Shown: positions 9,086-18,453 of the stretch, piece by piece
Layout: each line of letters starts with the position of its first letter
Position numbering within the stretch: position 1 is the first letter of the stretch
Assembly: GCA_016285075.1 (NCBI GenBank)
Contig: JAEEQB010000016.1
Span: 19,674 to 83,673, forward strand
DNA from: Prevotella sp.
GTDB lineage: Bacteria > Bacteroidota > Bacteroidia > Bacteroidales > Bacteroidaceae
Direction of reading: 5' to 3'
Length of the DNA: 64,000 bases
Translations under genes and position numbers: made by a program
Notes under the pieces: generated by a model
What the model was told of the DNA's origin: nothing
The model's database searches: none
What the model saw: only the letters and a program-made list of their open reading frames with translations

Positions 9086-12000
9086 ATGAAAAAAACTTTA
9101 TTTGCAATGGCAGCCTTCTTGGCCGCCGCAATGGGAGTAAATGCTCAGACGGAAGTGACGCCTCGTGCGCCGCAGATTCCGTGGGGTGCTACGGCTGAGG
9201 TCGTGATTACCAGCGACCTGACGGAGCAGCACGCTGATGGCAGCTGGTATCTTACCAGCGATGCACAGAAGTGGGTGACCTACGAGTCTGATCAGGCTCC
9301 CATGGTTCAGCAGACCAATCGTGCCAATGTCTGGTATGACATCTACTCTGATGTGGACACGATGATCGTGACGAGTGCAGAGAAGAACTGGGGTGGTTAC
9401 CTGACAGTAACCTCAAAGGCTGGTTCTACTTCAGGACTCATGGTCGTGGGTAAGACCCGTATGCCTCATTTCTTTGTGACGGGTACGGAGTTGATCAAGC
9501 TCTTCTTCTCTGGTAGCTCTGGCACAAAGGGTCAGCCTCAGATGGTTATCCTTGACAGGGAGACAAAAGACACTGTTGTGAACATTGTCAGTGAGAAGCA
9601 GCTTACCAAGAGCACGTGGGACACGTCAGAGATGTTAAAGGCTAAGCTCGACAAGAGCAAGTCTTACGAGGTGATTGCCATGACCGCTGGTGGTCAGGGC
9701 GACATCGTGCTTCAGGCAATTCGTTTGTATGGCGGTGAGGCACAGCTTGGAACAAACGAGATCCTTACCGGTTCGGAAATCGGTGGTTATATCAATGCTT
9801 ACTTGGCTGCTCATCCCGGCGAGAATGTCTTCAAGCTGCAGGGCAACGGTAAGTATACCATCAAGGAGAGCATTGCTGCCACTGGTAGCTTCCAGCTCCT
9901 CGGTGCCGACGGCGCTCCTGCCACCATCGATGCTTCTCAGCTTGACGGTCCGTTCGTGAAGATGTCTGAGAAGCCTTGCGTGGAGGTAAATGATAAGGAT
10001 CTGTATGTCATGACCGATCCTGTTCAGTTCAAGAACGTGAAGATCTATGGTCTGAACGCTCAGCTGTTCTATGCAAACCGTGTGAAGTATATGTTCCCAG
10101 CCATTCAGCTTGACAATACTTTGGTTGAAATAGAAGGTGGTGACAAGGCAGTGTTTGACTTCTTCGGTGGCGGTGCTACAGGTAAACTGGCCATCAACAA
10201 GTCCACTATCTATGCAAAGGAGAAGCATACGGGCTACCTCTTCACTTCCCAGGGTGGTCAGATTGCTATTCAGGGTGATCTGAAGGAGCAGGTGTTCTCT
10301 ATTACCAATTCTACCATAGCAAATATTGCTTATGGCAAGAATATCTTCAACCATCGTCAGCGCAGCCAGACCTGGCAGGTTTACGAGGCAAAGAACAGCC
10401 TCTTCCTGAATACAGGTAAGAAGGGTCAGCTCCTGAAGGGCTTCAATGGCGGTATCTATCACAGATTCCCCCTCTGGAAATTTGAAGGCAACTCGTTCCT
10501 CTGGACAGAGGCTGATGGTTCTATCGTTGACTGCGGTGAGGCCGAATCAACAGGTGATCCCGATGAGCCTATCAAGAATACCATTAAGGGTGTGACAAGC
10601 TTCGCTGGCAATACCAATTTCACTGTCAACGAGTCTTCTATGCAGGCCAAGTATAAGGTGGGTGACCCCCGTTGGCTCGTTCCTTATGCTACTGCTCCTG
10701 TGAAACTGGAAGTTGAGAATGCAGGTACTGATATCATCGCAGCTATCAACAAGGCCATCGAGAAGAGTGAACTGCCGAAGAATATCACCGTTACCATTTA
10801 TACGGCTGGTACTTACACTACTTCAGGCGCTCTGAAGACCAATGCCCCTGTAACCTTCCAGATTCAGGACATTGAGCCGGGTGAGGCTGTACTGAAGGTG
10901 AATCACGGCTTCACGCTGGGTGGTGCCATCAAGTTCGATGGTGTTGATATCGACGCTTCCGATCTGGATGCTCCGTTGTTCACACTGGCTGGCAACGACT
11001 ACATCCTGAAGGATGATGGCTTCTACAACTTCGGTAAGATTCAGCTGCTCAACATGAAGGTGAAGGGCCTGAAGAACCAGCTCATCTACGGCAACAAGGT
11101 GAAGAACCTGATTAGCGAGATTGAGACCAAGAACAGTGTCATCCTGATGGCCGGTAACAAGACCGTCTACGACTTCAATGGCGGTGGCGTTGTGGGTAAC
11201 TGGAACTTCGTCAACTCTACGCTGGATGCCAATGGTGGTGTAATCTACAGCAGTCAGAGTGGTCAGAAGGCTACAGAGGCTGGCCTGCTGCAGCAGACAT
11301 TCAATATCCAGAATTCTACCATCTACAAGCCGGGTAAGAAGGCATTCAATCATCGTCAGAGTGGTCAGACCTGGTTGCGCTTCATCCTGAAGAACAGCCT
11401 CATCGACGCTAATGCCGATAAGCCCAACTTCGTTTCTGAGATGAATGCTGGCCAGCAGAGCAAGAATCCTGTCTGGCAGATTGACCACAATGCATTCCAG
11501 ATGGTTAATGCTGATGGCGAGCTTGTTGAGATATCCGCTTCTCAGAACAATGGTGACGAAGCCGAGCCTATCACCAACACTGTGGAGGACTTCACTACCT
11601 TCGCTGATGCTGCTGCCGGTGACTTCACTATTTCTGGGCTTTCTCTCGTTGCTAAGGAGAAACTTGGTGACCCGCGCTGGGTTGTCGACTACAATCCTGT
11701 TGTAGACTATGACTTCACTGCCAAGGTTGGTACCAGCCAGGCTGCTTGGAATGCCGGTGGTGTCTGCGCTACGCAGTATGCTCCTGCCATCGTTACTGCC
11801 GATGGCCGTAATGCCCAGATGATGGAGAAGTATGAGGGTAATGTCAATACTACTGGTGAACTGATGTTCCAGGAAGTGACTGGCCTGCCCAATGGCAAGT
11901 ATACTGCAACGCTCTATGCTAATGCATTCTTCACCAACGGTCGTGGCTTCGATTCTGACGTCACAGACGGTGCTACAGACGTGGCTTATGTATTTGCTAA

Positions 12001-14461
12001 CGACAAGAAGGCTGAGGTGGTTGCCCACATTGCTACTGCAACAGCTGAGAATGGTGAGTACACCATTAAGGACGTTGAGATAACCGACGGTAAGCTGAAG
12101 TTAGGCTTTGGTAAGGAGAAGGCCGGTACCAACTGGCATACTATCCAGATCAAGTCTCTGACCTGTACCATGACGTTAGAGCAGGCATTTGCCTACACTG
12201 CAGAGTTGGGTAAGGAGGAGATGTCTACTGCCGTACGTGATGAGCTTGAGGCAGCTGTTGCTGCTGAGCCCAGCTCAAAGAACTTCTATGCACTGCAGAA
12301 GCTGGTGAACACGAAGGTGAACCCGAGTATCAACAGCTATAAGATCATCAATGGCGGTACGATTGCTGACAACAGCCTTGACAACTGGACTTGCACCACT
12401 GGTAATACCTTCCATATCAATACGTGGAGTGTTGAGGGTAACGAGGGTAACGACCCGACAGGTATGACTACTCCGTTCATTGAGAACTGGTGCAACAAGA
12501 ATGACGGTGGCCTTGGTGACGGTGAGATCGTATTCTCACTGCCTTACGTTGATCCTATTGACTTCGAGGTGACTGCTCTGGTTCGTCTGTACAGCGAGGC
12601 TGGCAACGAGGTTAAGGGTGCTACCTTCTTCGCTGGTGAGACTGAGGTAGACATGGCTACTGGTACTGCATTTGAGTACGGTAACAACAAGGGTGTTTAT
12701 GCTACTTATACCGCTACTGGTACTGTAGGTGAGGATGGCACACTGCGCTTCGGTGTGAAGGTGAAGGATGCTAACTTCAACTGGGTTGCCATTAAGAATG
12801 TGACCATCACTCCGATTGTTGACGTTCCCGATCCCGAGGATCCTGGTACGCTCGTTCTCGAGAGAGACTGGTCTACTACGGCCTCTTATCCTTATTACAA
12901 CATGGGAGCTCCCGATGGTGCTTCTTACGAGGTGAAGGACGGCAAGCTGGTTATCAACAACAACCAGAAGCGTACTAACCCGTGGGATCTGCAGCTCTTC
13001 GTGCTTGACTGGTTCAACTTCAAGCAGGGTGGTACCTACACTGTACGTGTCTATGCTAACATTCCCGAGGACGGTGAGGTTCAGGTGAACATGGGTACAT
13101 GGGGTAGCAACACTCAGAAGTTGATTCCCGTAAAGGCTACGAGAGGTAAGTTCAAGGCTATTGACGTCACGTTCGAGAACATTCAGGCCGGTACAGAAGG
13201 CTGGGATGCTCACGTGCTGTGGCAGCCGGGCTTCATCACCGGTACTAACGAGATCAGCAAGGTTCAGGTCTTCGAGATCGATCCTGAGGAACTGGTTATC
13301 AATGGCCAGTGCGAAGGTACTGATGGCACGAGCCTTGTTACGAAGAATGGTGAGGACGGCGGTGCATACTGCTTCAACCCGAAGGAAGGTGCCGGTCTTG
13401 GTGGCAATAGCCTGAAGACAAAGGCAGCTGTTGTTCATGTACCCGCTGGTGCTTCTCAGGACTGGGATTCTCAGTTCTTCATCTATGAGCCCAGCCATGA
13501 GTTCCAGGCTGGCGAGAAGTACAGAATTTCGTTCAACGTCAGGGCTGACAAGAACGCTGCTGTTGACATGCAGGCTCATACCACTCCTGGTAACTACATT
13601 GGCTTCTACGTTGACGGCGCTCCCTCACTCAACGTAACAACCGAGTGGCAGGAGGTAGTCATTGAAGGTACTATTACCGACCACGCTGAGTGGGGTGCTG
13701 CTATGTCTGGCATGAAGACCCTGGCCTTCAACCTGAGCAAGAACAGGGAGCAGGAGAACAACTTCTACTTCGACAACATTTCTTGGAAGCTTATTCCCGT
13801 TCCTGCACCCGCAGGCACTGCTACTTACGCTATCCAGGTTGACGAGACCCACGCTTCTGGCGACGTTGTGAAGGTTAGCAACGACGGTAACGAGGTTGCT
13901 ACCATCACCTTCGGTGAGGCTGGTGACGGCAATGCTGAGTTTGGTGCTGGTAAGGCATCTGGCGACGTTGAGGGCTTCGTAGCCATGACCGCTGGTAACG
14001 GCGTGAATGGTAACAAGGCCGGTGGTACGTTCTACACCATCGTTCCTCAGTACGACGGTGTCATTGCAGCTGCTGTCTCTCTGAACAGTGGTAAGAAGTT
14101 CCACCTCACTGTTGACGGTGAGCAGAACTCCGTATTCAATGACAATACTGTTGACGAGAAGTACAATGGTATCATCGAGTTCAACGTGCAGGCTGGTAAG
14201 GCTTACAAGTTCTACTGCGACGGTTCTAAGCTTGGCTTCTACGGATTCAACTACACCTACGGTCCTGATGTGAAGCCCATCGTTGAGAAGAGCGTTGCTG
14301 AGCAGATGGCAGCTAAGGCCGGTGCTCGTGGTACTACCGCTATTCAGTCCATCGAGGTGGCTGAGGACGGTGTGATGTACAACATGCGCGGACAGCGCAT
14401 CTCTGCTCCTGTCAAGGGTGAGATCTACATCATGAACGGTAAAAAGCACATTGCTAAGTAA
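9086..14461 (+). CDS. Giant secreted beta-helix protein with two tandem DUF4957/DUF5123-like modules
   Basis: 1791 residues with signal peptide MKKTLFAMAAFLAAAMGVNA. Two homologous modules follow one another (about 228-535 and 546-868). Both contain FNHRQxxQTW and N-S-T/N-S-L ladder motifs typical of right-handed parallel beta-helices, and both end in GDPRW. This resembles the DUF4957/DUF5123 pair common in Bacteroidetes pectin loci (family recollection, not searched). The remainder (about 870-1730) looks like several beta-sandwich carbohydrate-binding-like domains. The C-terminus is VMYNMRGQRI...GEIYIMNGKKHIAK. It probably binds or processes pectic glycan at the surface; enzymatic activity is not shown by the sequence. 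A strong terminator follows. Confidence 0.88.
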   Translation: MKKTLFAMAAFLAAAMGVNAQTEVTPRAPQIPWGATAEVVITSDLTEQHADGSWYLTSDAQKWVTYESDQAPMVQQTNRANVWYDIYSDVDTMIVTSAEKNWGGYLTVTSKAGSTSGLMVVGKTRMPHFFVTGTELIKLFFSGSSGTKGQPQMVILDRETKDTVVNIVSEKQLTKSTWDTSEMLKAKLDKSKSYEVIAMTAGGQGDIVLQAIRLYGGEAQLGTNEILTGSEIGGYINAYLAAHPGENVFKLQGNGKYTIKESIAATGSFQLLGADGAPATIDASQLDGPFVKMSEKPCVEVNDKDLYVMTDPVQFKNVKIYGLNAQLFYANRVKYMFPAIQLDNTLVEIEGGDKAVFDFFGGGATGKLAINKSTIYAKEKHTGYLFTSQGGQIAIQGDLKEQVFSITNSTIANIAYGKNIFNHRQRSQTWQVYEAKNSLFLNTGKKGQLLKGFNGGIYHRFPLWKFEGNSFLWTEADGSIVDCGEAESTGDPDEPIKNTIKGVTSFAGNTNFTVNESSMQAKYKVGDPRWLVPYATAPVKLEVENAGTDIIAAINKAIEKSELPKNITVTIYTAGTYTTSGALKTNAPVTFQIQDIEPGEAVLKVNHGFTLGGAIKFDGVDIDASDLDAPLFTLAGNDYILKDDGFYNFGKIQLLNMKVKGLKNQLIYGNKVKNLISEIETKNSVILMAGNKTVYDFNGGGVVGNWNFVNSTLDANGGVIYSSQSGQKATEAGLLQQTFNIQNSTIYKPGKKAFNHRQSGQTWLRFILKNSLIDANADKPNFVSEMNAGQQSKNPVWQIDHNAFQMVNADGELVEISASQNNGDEAEPITNTVEDFTTFADAAAGDFTISGLSLVAKEKLGDPRWVVDYNPVVDYDFTAKVGTSQAAWNAGGVCATQYAPAIVTADGRNAQMMEKYEGNVNTTGELMFQEVTGLPNGKYTATLYANAFFTNGRGFDSDVTDGATDVAYVFANDKKAEVVAHIATATAENGEYTIKDVEITDGKLKLGFGKEKAGTNWHTIQIKSLTCTMTLEQAFAYTAELGKEEMSTAVRDELEAAVAAEPSSKNFYALQKLVNTKVNPSINSYKIINGGTIADNSLDNWTCTTGNTFHINTWSVEGNEGNDPTGMTTPFIENWCNKNDGGLGDGEIVFSLPYVDPIDFEVTALVRLYSEAGNEVKGATFFAGETEVDMATGTAFEYGNNKGVYATYTATGTVGEDGTLRFGVKVKDANFNWVAIKNVTITPIVDVPDPEDPGTLVLERDWSTTASYPYYNMGAPDGASYEVKDGKLVINNNQKRTNPWDLQLFVLDWFNFKQGGTYTVRVYANIPEDGEVQVNMGTWGSNTQKLIPVKATRGKFKAIDVTFENIQAGTEGWDAHVLWQPGFITGTNEISKVQVFEIDPEELVINGQCEGTDGTSLVTKNGEDGGAYCFNPKEGAGLGGNSLKTKAAVVHVPAGASQDWDSQFFIYEPSHEFQAGEKYRISFNVRADKNAAVDMQAHTTPGNYIGFYVDGAPSLNVTTEWQEVVIEGTITDHAEWGAAMSGMKTLAFNLSKNREQENNFYFDNISWKLIPVPAPAGTATYAIQVDETHASGDVVKVSNDGNEVATITFGEAGDGNAEFGAGKASGDVEGFVAMTAGNGVNGNKAGGTFYTIVPQYDGVIAAAVSLNSGKKFHLTVDGEQNSVFNDNTVDEKYNGIIEFNVQAGKAYKFYCDGSKLGFYGFNYTYGPDVKPIVEKSVAEQMAAKAGARGTTAIQSIEVAEDGVMYNMRGQRISAPVKGEIYIMNGKKHIAK

Positions 14462-14485
14462 GTGAAATCTTAAAAGCATCTATAC

Positions 14486-14523
14486 AAGCCCGCCCCTGTC
14501 TCTTGGCAGAGGCGGGCTTTTAA
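14486..14523 (+). terminator. Rho-independent terminator after the beta-helix gene
   Basis: Arms AGCCCGCCCCTG (14487-14498) and CAGAGGCGGGCT (14507-14518) form a GC-rich stem with one mismatch, followed by a short T-run. It lies 25 nt after the stop and separates the giant protein gene from the lyase gene, so the lyase may be expressed at a lower level or from its own promoter. Confidence 0.85.
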
Positions 14524-14551
14524 AAAACTACTCATTTACTAATCGAAGCTT

Positions 14552-17500
14552 ATGAAACGCCTGTTGTTTTACACTGCACTATTCTTTTCTTCTTGTTTTT
14601 CTGCCATTGCCCAGCAAGTGGCGCAGCATTATGCCGGTGGTGATGGAACTAAGGAGTCGCCATTCCTGATCAGCAATGCCGCAGAACTGGCGCTGCTCGC
14701 GCAGGATGTCAACACAGAGAAAGACTTCTCCTTAGGTCGTTTTTTCCGTTTGACGCAGGACATTGTTGTGAACACTGGCGTGATGGCTACTGACCTTACA
14801 AAACTCCAAGACTATACGGGACACCCTCCGTTTCCGGAGACACCCGCCATTGGTGATTTTTCCTCAGAAACAGACTACAAGGCTTTTCAAGGCGTATTCG
14901 ACGGCGATGGTCATACCATCAGTGGCATCTACATGACTGCCAACCAGAGTGTGAACTATCTGGCATTGTTCCGTGTTGTTGAGGATGCGGAAATCAGGAA
15001 TCTCGGTATTAGAGACGAGTTCGTCTATGCCGGTGCTTACTTAGGAGGCATTGTCGGCAGAGCAATCAATTCCCGCATTATCAATTGCTATGTCACCGAT
15101 TCCCATGTTTTTGGATGGGGATCAAACAGTGGTGGCATTGTTGCGCAGGCCATAGGCACAACCAAGGTGCAGAACTGCTACTACTTGGGTAACCTGAATG
15201 GCAAGAATGACATGGGTGGCATCGTGGGACGCATCGGTAATGGCGATGTCAATAAAGTGATCGTCGAAAACTGCTTTACAACGGCTACCATCACCAATCG
15301 TCTCAAGGAGAACAAAGGAGGCGTGACAGCCACTAATAGCGAGGGCAGTATTGTGCGTAACTGCTACTTCACTGCTGCAGCGGCAGACTATGCTGTTTGG
15401 CCCGCTCAGAACATGGGCGTGGAAGTAGGGTGTACCCAGATGACGGAAATACAGATGCAGGCAGAGTCATTTCTTAGTGTATTGAACAGCAATGCCCGTC
15501 AGATAGCAGCTGCCTGCCGATGGGTGCACGGCGAGAATGGCCTGCCTTCACATGATTATGCTGAGACGACACCCGATATAGAGAGTGGACGAGATGTGAA
15601 TATGCTGGCTATCAATCCTGTTCCTTCCAATGGGGACCGTCATGCAGACATGGATGGCGACACTCCAGAATTCTCGTGGAAGGCAGCTCGTGATGGAAAG
15701 ACCGTTAGCCAGTATATCTATATAGGAACAGACTCTGCAGCCATTGCGAATGCTACACCCACCAGTGCTTTGGCCCATTTAGGTGCGGAAACCAATTACC
15801 AGCTGTCAACGGTTGACTATCCGCTGTCAGCACTTCAAACTTACTACTGGCGTGTAGACCGTGTTGATGCAGAGGGAATGGTGACTGCAGGTGACGTGTG
15901 GATGTTCCAGCCACGTCATCTGGCTTTCCCAGGAGCCGAAGGCTACGGGCGCTTTGCTCGTGGAGGGCGTGGTGGCAAGGCTGTCTATGTGACCAATCTC
16001 AATAGCGATGGTCCTGGTTCCCTGCGTTGGGCATTGACCAGTGGTGACGGACCTCGTACGGTGCTTTTCAAGGTTTCTGGGTTAATAGACATGGGTTTCC
16101 GCCAGTGTATCGTCGATCCCTGCGTCACTATTGCAGGACAGTCAGCTCCAGGCAAGGGCATTTGCATCAAGGGCTCGGATATAGGCTTAGGCGATGACAA
16201 CATCTGCCGTTTTCTGCGAGCACGTCGAGGATTAGGCAGCCCCGACGATACAGGTAATTCAATAGGAACATTTTATTCCGACCATACCATCATGGATCAT
16301 GTGACAGCCTCCTGGGGTACGGATGAGACTGTGTCTACTCGCGCTTCACATCATGTCACCTTCCAGCGATCCATCATCAGCGAGGCACTCGGCATTACTA
16401 ATCACCGTAAGTATCCTGAAGGTACTAACCATGGCTATGCTGCCACAATCGGTGGTGACATAGGGTCGTTCCATCACAATCTGCTTGCCAACTGTAATGG
16501 CCGAAACTGGAGTATGGGTGGTGGCGCTGATGCCAATGGACGTTCCCAGGGACGTTTGGACATGTTTAATAATGTGGTCTACAACTGGCATGATCGTACC
16601 ACTGATGGTGGTGCCATGCAGATGCAGTTTGTCAATAATTACTATAAGATGGGCCCTGATACACGTATGGAGTGTCTTTTCTCTGCCGACAACGAGGGTG
16701 GGGGAGAGCGCGATCAGTTTGCCTATGTCAGCGGTAATGTACGTGATAACCGCAACAACTCACTGACAGAAGACAAGCTCAACGTTACCTATCGCGCTAC
16801 AGGCCCTCAACCCGAGAAGACCTGGTGCTCAGAGCCGTTCTTCCCTTCCTATGCCCAGATTGAGTCGGCTCGTGACTGTTATAAGAGTGTGCTTAGTGAT
16901 GTGGGGGCCAATCAGCCCTATTCAGACCAGACCGATCTGCGTATCTTCCGTGAGACCTTGGACCGCACCTATACCTATATAGGGTCGAAGTCCGGTATCC
17001 GCGGAGAGATTGATGATGAACAGGATGCCGGTGGCTTTGAGGATTATCCTGCCGAGCAGTGGCCTGGCAATTACGACAGCGATTTGGATGGTCTGCCCGA
17101 CTGGTGGGAGGAGATCCGTGGTACGCGTGCTACACCACGTGGCAATTACGTTGACACCAATAAGGATCTTGAGGGTGATGGCTATACAGAATTAGAGCGA
17201 TATCTGGACTTCATGGCGCAGCCCCATCTGCTCATTGCTCCTGGCCAGCAGGCAACAGTTAATGTGCCAGAGTTGTTCCGGGGCTATACCAACAATCCGC
17301 GTTACGATGCCGAGCGTACCGATGCAGGCGTTACTGCCACACTTGCCAATGACGGTGTGCTTACTGTGCAGGGCGGTGAAAAAAAGACTTTGGCCGAAGT
17401 CCGTCTGCGTGTCACCGATGCCGATGGCAGTTCATACGAACGTCGCCTCTGCGTGGCTGTCACGTCCTACAACACGCCGTTGGTCAATAGCATTGGCGAC

Positions 17501-17671
17501 CAAAAAATCACCATCGAGTCTGCCAATAGCTCCGATGCTCATGCCGACACCGTCTATTACGATCTGCATGGACGCCGAATTGATATTTCTTCCTCAGTAT
17601 CAGGGATTTATATTCAGCGTTCCGTGAATACGCAGAACGCTTCAGTCCGTGTATTACATTACCTAAGGTAA
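14552..17671 (+). CDS. Secreted multidomain pectate lyase, polysaccharide lyase family 1
   Basis: 1039 residues. Pectate lyases cleave polygalacturonate by beta-elimination, giving 4,5-unsaturated ends. A signal peptide is followed by GLUG-like repeats (about 160-285; GGIVGR, NCY motifs) and a fibronectin-like segment. The PL1 catalytic beta-helix (about 460-790) starts at GAEGYGRFARGGRGGKAVYV and includes WGTDETVSTRAS and FHHNLLANCNGRNW. Asp-rich DSDLDGLPDWWEE and DTNKDLEGDGYTELE motifs near 840-880 look like calcium-binding loops. The tail VYYDLHGRRI resembles those of the two preceding proteins. The last four codons and the stop are supplied by the first unit of the repeat array at 17658. 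Confidence 0.93.
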   Translation: MKRLLFYTALFFSSCFSAIAQQVAQHYAGGDGTKESPFLISNAAELALLAQDVNTEKDFSLGRFFRLTQDIVVNTGVMATDLTKLQDYTGHPPFPETPAIGDFSSETDYKAFQGVFDGDGHTISGIYMTANQSVNYLALFRVVEDAEIRNLGIRDEFVYAGAYLGGIVGRAINSRIINCYVTDSHVFGWGSNSGGIVAQAIGTTKVQNCYYLGNLNGKNDMGGIVGRIGNGDVNKVIVENCFTTATITNRLKENKGGVTATNSEGSIVRNCYFTAAAADYAVWPAQNMGVEVGCTQMTEIQMQAESFLSVLNSNARQIAAACRWVHGENGLPSHDYAETTPDIESGRDVNMLAINPVPSNGDRHADMDGDTPEFSWKAARDGKTVSQYIYIGTDSAAIANATPTSALAHLGAETNYQLSTVDYPLSALQTYYWRVDRVDAEGMVTAGDVWMFQPRHLAFPGAEGYGRFARGGRGGKAVYVTNLNSDGPGSLRWALTSGDGPRTVLFKVSGLIDMGFRQCIVDPCVTIAGQSAPGKGICIKGSDIGLGDDNICRFLRARRGLGSPDDTGNSIGTFYSDHTIMDHVTASWGTDETVSTRASHHVTFQRSIISEALGITNHRKYPEGTNHGYAATIGGDIGSFHHNLLANCNGRNWSMGGGADANGRSQGRLDMFNNVVYNWHDRTTDGGAMQMQFVNNYYKMGPDTRMECLFSADNEGGGERDQFAYVSGNVRDNRNNSLTEDKLNVTYRATGPQPEKTWCSEPFFPSYAQIESARDCYKSVLSDVGANQPYSDQTDLRIFRETLDRTYTYIGSKSGIRGEIDDEQDAGGFEDYPAEQWPGNYDSDLDGLPDWWEEIRGTRATPRGNYVDTNKDLEGDGYTELERYLDFMAQPHLLIAPGQQATVNVPELFRGYTNNPRYDAERTDAGVTATLANDGVLTVQGGEKKTLAEVRLRVTDADGSSYERRLCVAVTSYNTPLVNSIGDQKITIESANSSDAHADTVYYDLHGRRIDISSSVSGIYIQRSVNTQNASVRVLHYLR

Positions 17672-17738
17672 CGAGCTCCGTTACCTTAGGTAACACCGCA
17701 CGTTACTTTAGGTAGCGACGCCTGTTACCTAAGGTAAC
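17658..17738. repeat. Four-unit 22-bp array of 15-nt palindromes
   Basis: Cores begin at 17658, 17680, 17702 and 17724, exactly 22 nt apart. Each is 15 nt, close to GTTACCTWAGGTAAC, a palindrome around one central base. The three 7-nt spacers (GAGCTCC, ACCGCAC, GACGCCT) are not conserved. The array lies between the convergent PL1 lyase and a small minus-strand gene. Its first core contains the lyase stop codon. It could act as a two-way terminator or a protein-binding array. Confidence 0.9.
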
Positions 17739-17752
17739 GGAAAATCGGCTTT

Positions 17753-18070
17753 TTACAGGTTCTGTTCCTGGAAATCCAGGTCGGCCTGAACCACGAAGAA
17801 CATCTCTTCGGGCAGGAATGTGCCCTGCTTGTCCTTCTTTGCCTGTTGGCAAATGTGCTCGGCCACCTGTTCCAGGTCAATTTCCACCTCATCGTCTGTG
17901 GTCTCAAGGATGCCGCTATCGTAGTAATAGTCTACGATGGCATCGATGATATAGAGCAGATCATCGTCAGAGAAGTGCTCCTTGATGTCAGTAGGTAGTT
18001 GTTCGCGTATGAACTCTGCTTCTCGGCGGTTTTCCTCCTCGTCAAGTCGGAGTTCTTCTTCAAGTGTCAT
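17753..18070 (-). CDS. Conserved small acidic protein of unknown function
   Basis: 105 residues and strongly acidic (many Glu and Asp), with no signal peptide or membrane segment. The central segment DLLYIIDAIVDYYYDSGIL looks helical. I recognise no domain. It is the last gene of the dnaE-trxA operon, 41 nt after trxA, and ends next to the 22-bp palindrome array. It is likely a real cytoplasmic protein given its codon usage and operon position, but its function is unknown. Confidence 0.8.
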   Translation of the reverse strand: MTLEEELRLDEEENRREAEFIREQLPTDIKEHFSDDDLLYIIDAIVDYYYDSGILETTDDEVEIDLEQVAEHICQQAKKDKQGTFLPEEMFFVVQADLDFQEQNL

Positions 18071-18111
18071 AACGTTGTCTTTTGCTTTTCAAATGATCAC
18101 TCTTTCATCTG

Positions 18112-18426
18112 TTAGAGCAGCGCCTTGAATTTCTCGTCTAACTTGGCTTTGCTTACGGCGCCGACGAGTTTGTCAATCGCATCGCCGTTCTTGAAGAAAA
18201 TAATAGTGGGAATGTTACGAATACCAAATTCTAGAGCCAGGTCCTCGTTCTCCTCTACATCGCATTTGCCAACGATGATCTTGCCATCGTATTCGTTAGC
18301 CAGTTCTGAGATAACAGGAGCAATCATTCGGCACGGTCCACACCATGTTGCCCAGAAATCAACTACTAATGGCAGTGAGCCATCTCTCAAAGTCTTAAAG
18401 TTCTCGCTTGTGATTTGTACTTCCAT
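18112..18426 (-). CDS. trxA: Thioredoxin
   Basis: 104 residues, the usual length for thioredoxin, the cytoplasmic dithiol reductant for ribonucleotide reductase, methionine sulfoxide reductase and others. The redox site WCGPC has Cys29 and Cys32 in the FWATWCGPCRM context. The cis-proline loop is present as RNIPTIIFF. It lies 27 nt downstream of dnaE, so it probably shares its transcript. There is no signal peptide, so it is cytosolic. Confidence 0.97.
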   Translation of the reverse strand: MEVQITSENFKTLRDGSLPLVVDFWATWCGPCRMIAPVISELANEYDGKIIVGKCDVEENEDLALEFGIRNIPTIIFFKNGDAIDKLVGAVSKAKLDEKFKALL

Positions 18427-18453
18427 AATCAGTCTGTAATTAAATGGTTTATA

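Noticed and set aside
10823..12028. Long minus-strand frame inside the giant beta-helix gene, with similar ones at 9635-10462, 12536-13579 and 13625-14479
   Set aside because: These mirror the strongly biased codons of the plus-strand gene, which has a signal peptide, modular repeats and a terminator.
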